Origin: Tretioscincus oriximinensis
Lineage: Eukaryota; Chordata; Lepidosauria; Squamata; Gymnophthalmidae
Assembly (NCBI GenBank): GCA_022410635.1
Contig: JAJVDF010001207.1
Span: forward strand, 117,563 to 181,562
DNA length: 64,000 nucleotides
Reading direction: 5' to 3'
Below the pieces are notes generated by a model, which saw nothing but the letters and a program-made list of their open reading frames with translations, was not told the origin of the DNA and ran no database searches. How positions within the stretch are numbered: the first letter of the stretch is position 1; each line of letters opens with the position of its first letter. Below, one piece after another: positions 1-11,500 of the stretch. The translations under genes and the position numbers were made by a program.

Positions 1-815
1 GGGCTTGACTACCTGGCAGTTTGATACAGACTAAGGACCCTTTTTGCACTTTGTATTTAATCACTCAGCAGGAACAGAGGATTGGCATTCCTAATTGCTT
101 CAGTATTCCCCATTCACTCTTCCAGCATTTTTTAATTTACCTTAAACTTACCTTGGGCGCAGTGGTACAGCATGAGAAGGGCACAGGGATGGTTGCTCCT
201 GGTGCAATAAAAAATACTAATAAATACAAATTAATGTGCCCTCGCCTTCCCCCGAAAATGTGCCAATGTTCAAATGTTCATGCACTCAGACAGAGCTCTA
301 CAAAATAGTCTAGAAGGAGGAAGAGGGACAGTCCCAGAAGGAAAGGGAGGCAGTGGCAGAACAGAGTCAAGGACCTCTTAGTTGGTTAGGCACCTCCTCA
401 GTCACCTGGCTATAGATGGAAACAAGAAAGTGACAACCAAAGTGCGCGAATGATTAATTGATTTAGTGATTTATATCCTGTTCTTCATCAATGGTCCCAG
501 GGCAGTTAACAGAAAAACAACAACAAAAATTAATAAAAATAAAAATACATATTAATACAGTTTTTTAAAAGATCCATACCTTCCATCCCGCAGTCCTTCC
601 AACCCACCCACTCTCCCTGGAAGCACAAAACACAAGAGGGAGCTAAGGCTGCAGATGTACTATCCCTAAAAACGGATGCGACAGCTGCTCCAATGTCACC
701 TGTTCAGTAGCTGCTGCCTCTTCCCCCTTCCTGGCCAGAAAAACAGATTTTTATGGCTTTAACTGCATCAAGGCGGGAGGGATTCTGATGTCACCACGTG
801 CACTGTGGGGTCTTG
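1..815. other. Non-coding DNA with an old retroelement tail
   Basis: No gene is recognised. From about 455 to 660 the sequence has the look of an old retroelement 3' region: a 'tttatatcctgttcttcat' segment, an A/T-rich tract and an 'agagggagctaag' segment. A related stretch occurs at about 40390-40475, sharing 'tttaaaagat(c/t)catacctt' followed by the same 'agagggagctaag' motif. The family was not identified. Confidence 0.5.
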
Positions 816-1155
816 GCATGGATAGTTCAGTTGCTAAGGAGACAATGTCTCATCTNGAAAATCAAGTTTTGAAGCCCTGTGTCAGATGTGGGGAGGGGTG
901 AGCACTTCCAATAGACTGGAGCTCTAGCCAACACAGCTATTCGAAAGCATGACTTGCAAGAAATTGCAACTGACTGCAAGTAGATACATGGGAACCACCA
1001 CAGCCTGGTGGGGAAGATAGAATGTAAGCCTTCNGGCAAAAATACCCTTGTAAGCCGCTTTGAGTCCCTTTGGAAGGTGAGTAAAGTGGGGTATAAGAAC
1101 CCAGTTCTTCTTCTCTTCTTCTTCTCCTTCTTCTCCTCCTTCTTCTCCTTCAATT
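816..1155 (+). mobile_element. tRNA-derived SINE, type 1, with (TTC)n tail
   Basis: The element starts with a degenerate tRNA-like head (an A-box-like 'gatagttcagttgctaagg' and a B-box-like 'gttttgaagccctgtgtc'). The body passes through 'agctattcgaaagcatgac' and 'ttgtaagccgctttgagtcc' and ends in a TTC/CTC microsatellite. At least seven more copies of this body occur in the window (19957, 31870, 33447, 37135, 39853, 58271, 61677), which supports a dispersed family. SINEs of this kind are made by RNA polymerase III and mobilised by a LINE. No clear target duplication was found, so the ends are approximate. Confidence 0.8.
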
Positions 1156-2631
1156 GGAGTGGATATGGACATGGAATTTGATATTCACTTTGGATTGGCC
1201 TTTCACATTTCCAAAGCACTTTCACCTCTGTTTTTAGGCATAGTGTATCTGGAGCCTAAGAGTCAAAAGTCTTCGAGAAGAGGTATGTTTTTACCAGCCG
1301 CCAAAAACTATACAATGTAGTGTGTAGGAGCCAACACAGAGAAGCCCATCCTATGTGGCCCTACCCCTTGCATCTCTGAAAGGGGAGGAACTAGCAGAAC
1401 TCCTTGAGAATCCTGATGCATAGGCAGAACTATATGCGAGAAGGCGCTCCTTCAGATAGCCAGGGCCCAAGCCATTTAGGTACCAGTTGTCAATGTCATG
1501 GGTANTGGCAAACCAGCCAAATCACTGCTTGCATGGATAACTTTTAACCAGTTCTCAATCATTTCTGCAGAAAATATGAATGTAGCATTCCAACCTTTCT
1601 GTGTTCTATAAGTCACATGACATGTTTTCACCTCAATGCATTGAGCCAGGCATAAAACACACAAAAAGATTAGAATGGAGAGGTATAGCTAAAAATTGGG
1701 CCCATAAGTGATCAAAGTTGATTTTTTAAAAGGATTTTTTGGTGAGGGAGAATAATTATTTTTTGGTAATTANCTGGTCGCTGCTGGAATGCAGTCCTCA
1801 AACTTCCTTTTCTTGGACTAGGAGCAGGAAGACCGGTTCAAGTGGAGAAGTGTAAAGTAATGGAACTGTCCCCTTCCCCAGCCAGTACAAGGAAGTGGTA
1901 TACAGAGATAATTCTCTGAAAATAAATGTGAAAAAGATCTAAATAATTCTCTGCCTCTAAGATTGTTTGTACAGGCTCAGTGATGTGTCTTAGGGATCTG
2001 ATACATTTATACACAGTAGATGCTTTGTAACAGATTCTTAAAATGCATTACTGAGGCCTGAGCAAGGAAAGCCTAAGATCTGATTCACTGCTGATTGAGC
2101 TGTAAGAGTTTCTCCAGAATAGTCTATGCTGTAGTATTCAAGAAAATCTGTTCCCACCATCTCATCATCTAAAATTTAAACAAATAATAAAGTCCAGCAC
2201 TGTTGGCTGCTTTTGCATTCATTAACCTTTCAGAAATAGCTTGCAGAAGATGAAAAAAAGAAGAAAGGAACGTGTTTATATTTGGGAACAAGTTGAAGAA
2301 TAATATTTAGACAGGATGAAATGCTGCATGCAAATATTTCTGGATTTATTTGAACAGTGAATGTACTATTCCTGGCTGTACTTGGATCTTTAATAGGGAT
2401 GTTTTACAGTTGTACTTTGGAACAAAATTGAATGAAAAAGGACATCTTTCTTTCACTCAGCTGATTTAAAAAAAATTAAAGCCATGTTAAATAACACTTG
2501 CCTGTGAGGAAAGGTTGTACCTGGACAACTACACACAACTTTGGTTTACACATCTCAAAAAAAAGTTGTTGTTGGACAGTACCAATTCGTTCACATCTTC
2601 TGTTTACCCTTTCAGGCAGTTCTCCTGGCAG
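1156..2631. other. Non-coding DNA, no recognised feature
   Basis: AT-rich, with no convincing gene. About 40 bases at 2041-2080 resemble 16653-16690 ('aaatgcattactgaggcctg' plus flank), which suggests remnants of one old repeat. Confidence 0.5.
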
Positions 2632-3162
2632 CAGGGCTTTTTTTCTGGTGGTACGCAACGGTACGCAGTACCGGCTGCTTTTATTTAGNCCGATGTCAAA
2701 AATTTTCCCCCACAGACGGACCCAGAGCCCTAAAAGGCTGCGCATGCGCAGTCCTGCTTCATCTAGGCGTCAGAGCAGGCCCCTCTCGCATATTGGATGT
2801 GCGCCGCTTGTGCCAGTGCGAACTGACGTCACAACTGTTCTGAACACCTGGACGGTCCCATCACAAACCGGCTAGGCGGGGGTGCGTGGCAGGGCGGGTT
2901 CCCCCTGCCCGTCCTTGTTAGCCTGACCTGGCAGAGAGGGAGCAGGGCGGCGCCACAGGGGGAGGCTTCGGGGGTGGAAACTTCCATCCAACCTGAGCGC
3001 CAGAAAAAAAGCCCTGGGGAGTGGTATGTGTTTTCATATCCCAGACAGTATATGATTTTTTCTGCTACCGGAAATCAGAGGATATGTTAAAATTGTGGGC
3101 ACTACTGTAGTACAAGTTTTATGGTGAGTACCATCACCTTTTTTTCTAGAAAAAAAGCACTG
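2632..3162 (-). mobile_element. hAT-type non-autonomous DNA transposon, 531 bp
   Basis: The left end is CAGGGCTTTTTTTCTGG and the right end, read inward, is CAGTGCTTTTTTTCTAG. The flanking octamers are CCTGGCAG (2624-2631) and CCTCGCAG (3163-3170), an 8-bp target duplication with one mismatch, as expected for hAT elements. The same two ends, in the opposite orientation, bound the element at 51442-51788, so this is one family. The interior is GC-rich, differs between the copies and encodes no transposase. A further terminal motif, CCAGAAAAAAAGCCCTG at 3000-3016, lies inside and perfectly mirrors the left terminus, so a nested or duplicated end is present. Confidence 0.8.
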
Positions 3163-4424
3163 CCTCGCAGAGACATGGAAGTGGTTTGCTTTTGCCTAAT
3201 TCCAGAGAGAAGCTAGGGATTGATGTAGCAACTCTGCTTTCAAAGCATTTTTAACTACAGCCCATCCTACAAATAATGCAGTGCATCTAAAATAATAAAA
3301 TGTTTAGATGAGCTTAAGACAAATTGCTTACTCTTGTACAGGGTGATCCTGGCTGCATCCAAGAATACTNATTCTTTTCCATGGGAAGAGCCAGACAACA
3401 CATTAATAACTTTTCTGTGATCATCTAAGAGTCCATATGATGGACTGGCTTATGGGGAGATCTTATCCTTCAGCCTGCTCCATCTGTGTTGGATAGTATA
3501 CCTCAGTCTAGAAAACCACTGGTACAGCAAGAGACTGTTTGAAAAGATCTGCTGTCATTCTACCCTCCCATCCCCAGAAAATTTTATAAATACTTTTGGT
3601 TGTTTCTGCCAAATCACTTTACTTTCCTGGAACAAAGATTCTGCACTTGGAATGCTGTTCTGGAGAATCCCCACGTTGACCCTGAAGACCGCACAATCTT
3701 CAGGGCTAGTCTCCAGGTTCTCTGATGACTAGAATGTTTCAATGTTGCAATTTTGATCGTCACTGAAATTGACCTTACACCTAAACCATTCTAAAAAGGG
3801 ACATATACTCCTGGCTAGTTTAGCATCCATTTGTCGACCAGTAGATAGTAGACATTTTTTAAAAAGTCTACTGTTATACTGCTCTAGGTTATGCACAATA
3901 CAATATGGATGTATCAGTTCTGGAAATGGGGTAGTGCCAGCAGCTTTGTGTTTACCACTTCAGCACTCTGAAATGCATTGCTGGAACGTCGATGGAATGT
4001 CACATATGTAAGTGTGGAAAGATACTTTTGTTTATTTATATAATTTATAATATTTCCGAGTGGTTTACAAATAAATTCAAAATCAGGTTAAAAACAATTA
4101 GAACTGTAACACAAATTAAAATGAGGGGGAACCTTAAAAAGTTTTAGAAACTAAAAAATNCTTGTTAAGTCAGCCTTGATCTATGAGTAGCCTATTTGTT
4201 GGTTTATTTTTCTATATCTTGTCATGAGAGAAATACAAAAGAAAGTTGATTTATGCATACATATAGAAAAGATAAATTCCTTTAGACTCGGCAGATACAC
4301 CTCAAGTAAAAATAAAATAAAAAATAAAATACTGTAGCTATTAAAAAAAAAACAAGAAAGTAAACCACACTTTCTTAGCTTGAATCTCCATGGAGATTCA
4401 GGAGCACACAAAGTGCCATAGTAT
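3163..4424. other. Non-coding DNA, no recognised gene
   Basis: No gene is recognised. Around 4025-4150 there is an A/T-rich stretch with 'gagtggtttacaaataaa', reminiscent of an old retroelement 3' tail but too decayed to assign. Confidence 0.45.
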
Positions 4425-4600
4425 AAGAACCTATGAGGAGCTCTGCTGAATTTGGCCAGAGCCCATGTAGTCAAACATTCTGCCTCGCACTGTGGCCCGC
4501 CAGTTGAACCTGAGCATCTTCAAGCAGAAGAAGGCAAAACCCTCACCTGTTTTTGATTCCCTGCAAATGGTGCTTCAAGAATACAGCCTGTTGCTCCAGG
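4425..4600 (-). mobile_element. CR1-type LINE 3' tail, minus strand, old
   Basis: Read on the minus strand this matches the last ~175 bp of the CR1 group whose 3' end reads 'ggcctgatccagtatggctc' and then 'ttcttatgttctta' in better copies (54026, 61078). Many substitutions separate it from those copies, so it is an old fragment. It abuts a plus-strand tail of the same group. Confidence 0.7.
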
Positions 4601-4762
4601 ATGCCATTCGCTGGGAGTCATGAACAGATNCATATTTGCTTTCCTCGGTTCAGACTGCCCAGGTGCATCTGGTGGATCTCTGTATGGGACAGAATGTTGG
4701 ACTAGATGGGCTTTGGCCCAATCCAGTATGGCTCTTATTATGTTCTTATGCTCCATCTTGGA
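4601..4762 (+). mobile_element. CR1-type LINE 3' tail, plus strand
   Basis: The sequence runs from 'gggagtcatgaacagat' through 'gactgcccaggtgcatctgg' and 'ctagatgggctttggcc' to 'ttattatgttcttatg', the 3' end of the CR1 group that also ends at 54026 and 61078. It stands opposite the minus-strand tail at 4425-4600, with both 3' ends outward. The two halves differ too much to be one recent foldback, so two insertions are more likely. Confidence 0.75.
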
Positions 4763-6119
4763 GACAATATCAAGAGTTCCATTCTTGGCTTCCATGAACT
4801 TTTAGTTTTTCCAAAAAGGGTGGGTGGGTGGTCTTCAGGTTTATTTCTAAAAATCTATTAGTATCATTGGGTATCAAGTTCAAGCGACTTACTTTAAAGT
4901 GACATGATGCAGGAGCTGGAAAATGGCCCTGATTAATAGTATTGCAAATGTGTTCTCTGTGAATTTAACAAAATTTGTAAAATTCACATGAACATAAAAT
5001 GACTGGTTGGTTTTTGTTTCTACTTTTAAAATATCTAAGTCAAAATGTCTCTACTGCAGCAGCCTAACGGCAGGTGTGAATAAGTGAAAACAAGAACTAT
5101 ACCAGTTGGACACTTCAGCTGACTAACCTGGAAGTAGGAATGGTGTAGGGATGGTGGCCATCTCGAAGCTGACGATTGGGCAAACCCAGGTCAGCAGAGA
5201 GGGTCACGTGTGAAAGTCTAGCATAGGCGTTGCTCAGGCTTCGCAATCAGAGTCCTTTAGTAGGCCTTTGAGGTCAACTGCAGTTCAGGGTGTTTTGATA
5301 GTGTATGAAGATAATTGGGATGACATTCTTTAACTATTACTATCAGTTTCCTCTACCGGTCACTCCTTAAAATTTCTCTCAAGAACTGAGCCTAATTATC
5401 TGTATTGGTAGATGACCGCATTTATGTGAATGTGCATGTGCGCAGCTGGAAAGTGATGAAAAGGATATAAGCAAGNTTTGTAAACAACAAAGAGCTTTAC
5501 TTTCTCTTCACTCTTCACCCTGGCTGTGATATATGTCTGTCCTTGACATCCCCAACTCTTCAGAATGGACCATTCACATAAAATGATAAATACTGACCAT
5601 GTCTCTTGGAATACTGTCAAGACTTACAAAGTGATCAAGAGGAAGAAAAGGATCTAGCTGCAACCAAAAATGTTTAAAATGTGCGATTATGGTGAAGCTA
5701 TGTGGAGATTACCATAGGCTGTGTTATAAAGCTACACTATAAAGGGTGGATTTAATGGGTTTTTATCTTTATAGCAGATCTTTCCAATATAACATTAAAA
5801 ACTACCTTCTGGATGTCCAAGAGCAAAGTTCCCATTGAATGACATGACCTTCTTCACGTTCAGATGCCTGTATTTGAAGCAAAAACAGTCGTCTTGTATG
5901 AGCAACCTGGCAAAATGTCCAGATGTGCATAACAGGGTAAGGTGACACTTTTCCCACTCTGTTGTCAAGTATTCTGGGCTTCCAGCCATTATTCCAGAGG
6001 AGCTTTACTCTAGAATATAACTACGGCTGCTATTTTCTACAGCCATCTGGAGAATGTCTCACAGTCAAATGTGCTATCTTAGGAGGAAGAAAAGAATAGA
6101 AAGACACCACACAAAATGA
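4763..6119. other. Non-coding DNA, no recognised feature
   Basis: No gene or repeat is recognised. The short open frames here lack any known motif. Confidence 0.45.
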
Positions 6120-6311
6120 AGGGTAAGAAGAGATTAACAGGAGTTACAAAGAAGGAGTGAGGCAAGAGCAAAGGAATGCACAGCCAATGAATGCAGGAGA
6201 AATCTTACTGGTCAAATAAAAAGAGAAGAACAAAGGCAAAACATTTGGGAGAGACCCAGAGAAGACAAGCTAAATCGCAAACTAAAATGCTTCTACTGTA
6301 ATGCACATAGC

Positions 6312-6930
6312 ACGGGAAACAACCAAGAAGAATTGGAGATCCTAACACAGGAAAATAAATATGATGTCATAGGTATCACTGAAACTTGGTGGGACAAGAC
6401 ACATGATTTTAATACAAACCTTAAAGGTTACAACTTATTTATAAGAAACAGACTTAACAAAAGGGGAGGTGGTGTTGCATTGTATGTTAGGGAAACATAT
6501 ACCAACTCAGAGATTCAAGTTTCAGAAAATGGAAGCTCTGTAGAAACAGTCTGGGTAAGAATACAAGGTGAGAAAAACAGAAAGAACACCATCGTGGTAG
6601 TTTGTCCAGGAGGCCTATAATAAACAGAAGATATGGATGAATTCTTCCTACAACAGATGACTGTGATTATGGGAGATTTTAACTATTCAGACATTTGTTG
6701 GGAATCTCTCTTGGGCAAAACTCACGGGTCTACTAATTTTTTTATCTTTTCTAGCTGATAATTGTATCTGCCAAAAAGTGGAAGAAAAAACAAGAGGATC
6801 AGCTATCCTGGATCTAATTCTTACCAACAAGGAGAAAATGGTTGAGGAAGTAAGGGTGGCTGGGATCTTGGGCTGCAGTGACCATGCAATCATTAAATTC
6901 TACATTAAAAAAGGGAGGAAGACATGAGCN
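6312..6930 (+). pseudogene. CR1 ORF2 endonuclease domain remnant
   Basis: This encodes part of an APE-like endonuclease, which in CR1 elements nicks the genomic target before reverse transcription. Visible motifs are 'DVIGITETWW' (near 6360-6400), 'GDFNYSDICWESL' (near 6671) and 'LDLILTNK' followed by 'GCSDHAIIKF' (near 6797-6900), which carries the SDH catalytic motif of the family. The frame is broken after 6620 and again around 6720, so no intact domain remains. The N-terminal part of the protein is missing or beyond recognition. The reverse transcriptase remnant follows directly. Confidence 0.8.
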
Positions 6931-6989
6931 GACTCAGACTTCAAGACTTGCCTTCATCGTGCTATTGAACGAACAAAAGAAGCAAAACA

Positions 6990-8490
6990 CTTAATAGACA
7001 GAGAAAATGTGAGGGAACTCTTAGCTAATTTAAATGAATTCAAATCTCCAGGCCTAGATGAACTACATCCCAGGGTACTGAAGGAACTAGTACAAGTAAC
7101 AGCAGAACCACTTGCAGTGATCTTTGAAAATTCATGGACAACAGGAGAAGTCCCAGTAGAATGGAGAAGGGCAAATGTTGTCCCTATTTTGAAAAAGGAT
7201 AAAAAGGTGGAACCAGGAAACTACAGGCCAGTGAGTCTGACTTCAATATCATGAAAGCTCCTTGAACAAGTAATAAAGCAGCATGTATGACAGCACTTGG
7301 ATAGGAATGCAGTAATTAACTGGAGCCAACAAGAACTTGTAACAAACAAGTTATGCCAGACTAATCTAATTTCTTTCTATGATAAAATCACCAAATGGGT
7401 TGATCAGGGAAATGCAGTAGACATGGTATATCTTGACTTCAGTAAAACATTTGCTAAAATATCTCATTCCATCCTTATTGAAAAAATGGTCATGGGATTG
7501 ACAAAACAACAGTTAAATGGATTCAAAACTGGGTTAGTGATCGTACACAAAGAGTGGTAATAAATGGTTGCACATCCAATTGGAAGAATGTTTCAAGTGG
7601 AATACCACAAGGGTCTGTCCTAGGCCCAGTGCTATTTAACATATTTATAAATGATCTAGATGAGGGAATTGAAGGGAAACTTACCAAATTTGCTGATGAC
7701 ACAAAGCTAGGTGGTGTTGCTAACACTAAACAAGATAGAGATAGGATTCAAAAAGGATCTAGACAAGCTTGAACAATGGGCTGAAACTAACAGAATGGTA
7801 TTTAACAGAGAGAAATGCAAGATCCTACATCTGGGCAAAAATAATGAAAACAGCACGTATAGAATGGGAGGAATATGTCTGAGCAGCAGCACAGGTGAGA
7901 AGGACCTGGGTGTTTTGGTAGATCAAAGATTAAACATGAGTCAACAGTGTGAAGCAGCTCCAAAAAANGCAAACACAATCCTGGGATGTATCAAGAGGAG
8001 CATAGAATCTCGCTCACATGAAGTAATTATTCCTCTCTACAGTACTTTGGTATGACCACGCTTGGAATACTGTGTTCAGTTCTGGGGGGCCCAATTTAAA
8101 AAGGACATTGATAAACTAGAGCAAGTACAAAAGAGAGTTACAAGGATGGTGAGTGGTCTGGAAACCATGTCCTATGAGGAACGGTTAAAGCATCTGGGGA
8201 TGTTTAGTCTGCAAAAGAGAAGACTGAGAGGAGATTTGATAGCTGTCTACAAATATCTGAAGGGCTGTTACAGAGCAGAAGGATCAACGTTGTTCTCATT
8301 AGCATATGGAAGGATTAGACAATGGAATGAAACTGCAAGGGAGTAGATTTAGATTAGATATCAGAAAAAACTTTCTAACAGTCAGGATGATAAACCAGTG
8401 NAACAGTTTGCCACAGGAGGTGGTGAGTTCGCCTTCACTGGAAGTCTTCAAACAGAGACTGGACAGTCATCCTTCTGGGATGGTTTAAGG
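6990..8490 (+). pseudogene. CR1 ORF2 reverse transcriptase remnant
   Basis: This is a decayed non-LTR reverse transcriptase. Recognisable blocks in order are 'SPGLDELHPRVLKEL' (7045), 'NYRPVSLTS' (7220), 'VYLDFSKTFAKISHS' with the first catalytic aspartate (7430), '[21 protein letters not shown]' (7595), 'FADDTKL' with the catalytic aspartate pair (7690), '[18 protein letters not shown]' (7905) and the C-terminal '[22 protein letters not shown]' (8133). Stops or frameshifts fall near 7252, 7510-7560, 7740, 8056 and 8310-8345. The block order, motif content and close likeness to the copy at 41618-42299 leave little doubt about identity. Confidence 0.9.
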
Positions 8491-8511
8491 AATCCTGCAT
8501 CGAGCAGGGGG

Positions 8512-11500
8512 TTGCCAGAAATGGAATATAAAAATGTGAAAAATATTTTCCAACTATAAAGGCTTCATTTAATTTTCTTTACTATTAGTCTTCACATGCC
8601 TCACTGATGGATCTTTGTCCCTACATGCAGCATGTCAGCATTTATGTCCGTATTTCGATAATCTTGTCTATATTTTTGGAGGAAGAAGGTTTGGGGTTTG
8701 TTCTCTGGAGGAGATTACAACTCCCATGAGCTTCAAGCCCTTTTCAAAATTTCACTTTGGACATTGACATCTACTTATTTGGCATGTATTTCAACTATCT
8801 GTTTCTGTGTCAAGGCCATTTGGTATCTATAGTAAAGCAGTGAATTACTCTCTAGATGTTTTAGTCTACAATTCCCAGCATATTTGACCTTCTGTTACTA
8901 CTTTCTGGATTATTGGAAATTAAAGTTCAATCTGCAAATGTTGAATTATAATTGCTCATTTTATATTTCATATAGTGTTTTTTGTCACTGCAGTCCCCCT
9001 AGTCATTCATTGTATCCAAAATAAATGCTGATCTGAAAAAAAATCATTCTATTATGCTTTGATTAAGAGTTTAATTTTCTCCTGTTACTTTTTTCTGCAA
9101 TTCCTAGTCATGTTTTGAATTGTAAGATTAATTTGATTGTGGTTTTTTTNAAAAAATAAAGCTTATGTTGCATAATAAATCCTAATAACTATGAGAAATA
9201 TTTTAGAATTGGCTCTTAAATGTTGTTTCCAAATTTCATTTTTCTTTTAAGTTCTATTCCTATTCAGTAATTACCTGTTGTAGAATTACTGTTAGCCAAG
9301 TACCAATTAGATCATTCAGCTTAATTCAAGTAAATTAAATAGTGACTAAAAGCTTACTGAACTCCTAGAAGCAGACAGCATCATATCTCGGCAGGCATAT
9401 TGTAATTCCTCAACAGTGTTCTATTCACCAGAAAATACTTTGTTATAACTTTACTGGAGGAAACAGCCAAAATCAAATAATCATTTCTACTTACATCACC
9501 CCAGTAAACCCTACTGATATTCGAACTATTTAACTTATACTTAATACTACACTTAGTAAATTTAGTGCATCAAAGATATATCAACTTCTGACCAGCTCTC
9601 AGGTTACATTCTTCTACTAGTGGAAAGCTTGCAAAAATGCAGACTTGGGAAGGCAAGGGGCAGAGTGGCAGCTGTTGTTGGCAGCTGATGGGCCCTAGCG
9701 GTGCTGCTGGTTGCAGCTGTGGCAGCAGATTTGGTCTGGGTGCCAGAGTCTCCAGCATGCTGTGTGGAAGGCTAGGCAGCCTATGGCACCACCGCTGAGG
9801 CACACGCACACCAAATCCATACCGAAACATACGTGTGATTAACAAAACACTCTTATAAGTTCCTAAATGTAGCAAAACATACCAGTTTGGAATAGTCTTT
9901 TGATCACGATCGGTTCAAGTCTTTCACATACTGTGAGTCTGAACTTTTCATAGTTCTAGCAGTGTAAATGGCCAAATGTCCCAGATGTTCAGGCCCTATG
10001 CCAGGATTTCAGATATCTCATCCACCCCTGGGCACATGAACCAGTGATGTGAACAGAGTACATTGGAGGCAATACTCAAACACATCACATTGAAACCGTT
10101 CCCAACTCATTTTTAACACTTTGAGACAGTTTGTAGATACATTTCAACCTGTAAACAACAGGTAAGTCTGGAGGATTCTAGCTGACTTTGCAATAGCAGC
10201 AAATCATAATGTAGACTGTGCATTCCCACAGTCCATCAGAAACTGTCTTCAAGCCAAGCTCTATGACTGTAATTAAGCAATGAGTACAAAATAGGCTCTT
10301 TTCCTCTTGAGCCTTTTTGTGGAATACATCCTGGAACAGGGCCTTGCTGCCTACATGCTGAGTCAGATTACTGCTAGCTCTGGATGGAGTTTCCTGTAGC
10401 CTTCACTAGGCTATAGACAGCAGACTCCCTACCCTGGAATAAGACCCTGTATGAAAAAGGGCCATAGTTCTTGTGGACAGGAAGGAATGACTAATGATGC
10501 AATGGACTGCATGTAGGTCAAAAATGTGAATGAAGAAGTAAGGATCCCCATCCCAAAGTTTCTGTATTTCGGAGTGAAAGATAAGTAAAATTTTAAAACA
10601 ATGATCTCCTTTTAAAAATAGTTTAAAAAGAATGCTTATATAATAATACACATATTCTTCCAGGAATTATTTAACCTGTATGAAATAAGTCAGCAGCTTT
10701 GTAAAAACCATTCAATAGGTTTATAGCTGAATTGATGTTTGAACTAGAGACTTCTAGTTCATTGTGTTAATCTTTTGTTCTTTTGAATTCATAAGAACAA
10801 CTCTCATCTAGATTTACAGCACAATTTTCCACCAGGGTTAACAAAGTGACGAATATTATTCAGCTTTAAAGATGTTATAGGAGAATATTGTATTGGTTTA
10901 TAATAGCTTTCCACTTTTGTTAGGCTAGAATTTCTGCCAATGACAAATACATTTTAATTACCTTGTAAATGCCTGGCAGATCTGCTGACAACCCTGTCAC
11001 AAAAAAGGAGTTTGGTTTTAGAGTCTATACAGTCTATGACTACACTGCCGAGACTGGGTGGTCTTGGAGAGTGTGCAGAAGGAGCATCATGACAGGAAAA
11101 CAAATACTTCTCCACAGCAGCCACCATTTTTAGTTGAATATGCAACTTTTAAAAGGAACCTTTATTGCAACTACATTGTTTCTTTGGTAATCAGTTGTCA
11201 AACAAATCCAAAATGGTTGANTTCTGATCCTGTTTCTGAGCTACAGGAGGACTATCTAGCAGGGTATAAAAGTAGTACATAAAGTTGTACATTTTCCCTT
11301 CGTGCTTCCACATAGAAAGGGGTAAGAGCAAATGAACTTTCCCCAGATATCCTTGAAATTGCAATTCCATCTTTATAGGAACAATACAGGGTGAGTTGGA
11401 ATTGGATTACTGTTTTTGACCTGGATAGAGGTCCATTGGGCTTATACCAGATATTCTTTAATAAANTCCCTAGACACCCATGTGGACTTGACCTTCATAG

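Larger units (their letters stand above)
6120..8511 (+). mobile_element. CR1 LINE, internally deleted and 3'-truncated
   Basis: Endonuclease and reverse transcriptase remnants follow each other in the usual CR1 order. The spacing from the endonuclease SDH motif (about 6877) to the RT 'SPGLD' motif (about 7045) is about 165 bp, against about 700 bp in the copy at 51.4-54.0 kb, so roughly 500 bp has been lost. The right end stops at 'gagcaggggg' instead of running on through the tail seen at 41618 (minus strand), so the true 3' end is missing. The left boundary is approximate. The copy cannot be mobile. Confidence 0.85.

Noticed and set aside
816..900. tRNA-like sequence
   Set aside because: It is the head of a dispersed SINE with a decayed A and B box, followed by a SINE body. 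No acceptor stem pairing supports a tRNA gene.
4425..4762. Recent foldback of a CR1 tail
   Set aside because: The two opposed tails are too diverged from one another to derive from a single recent event.
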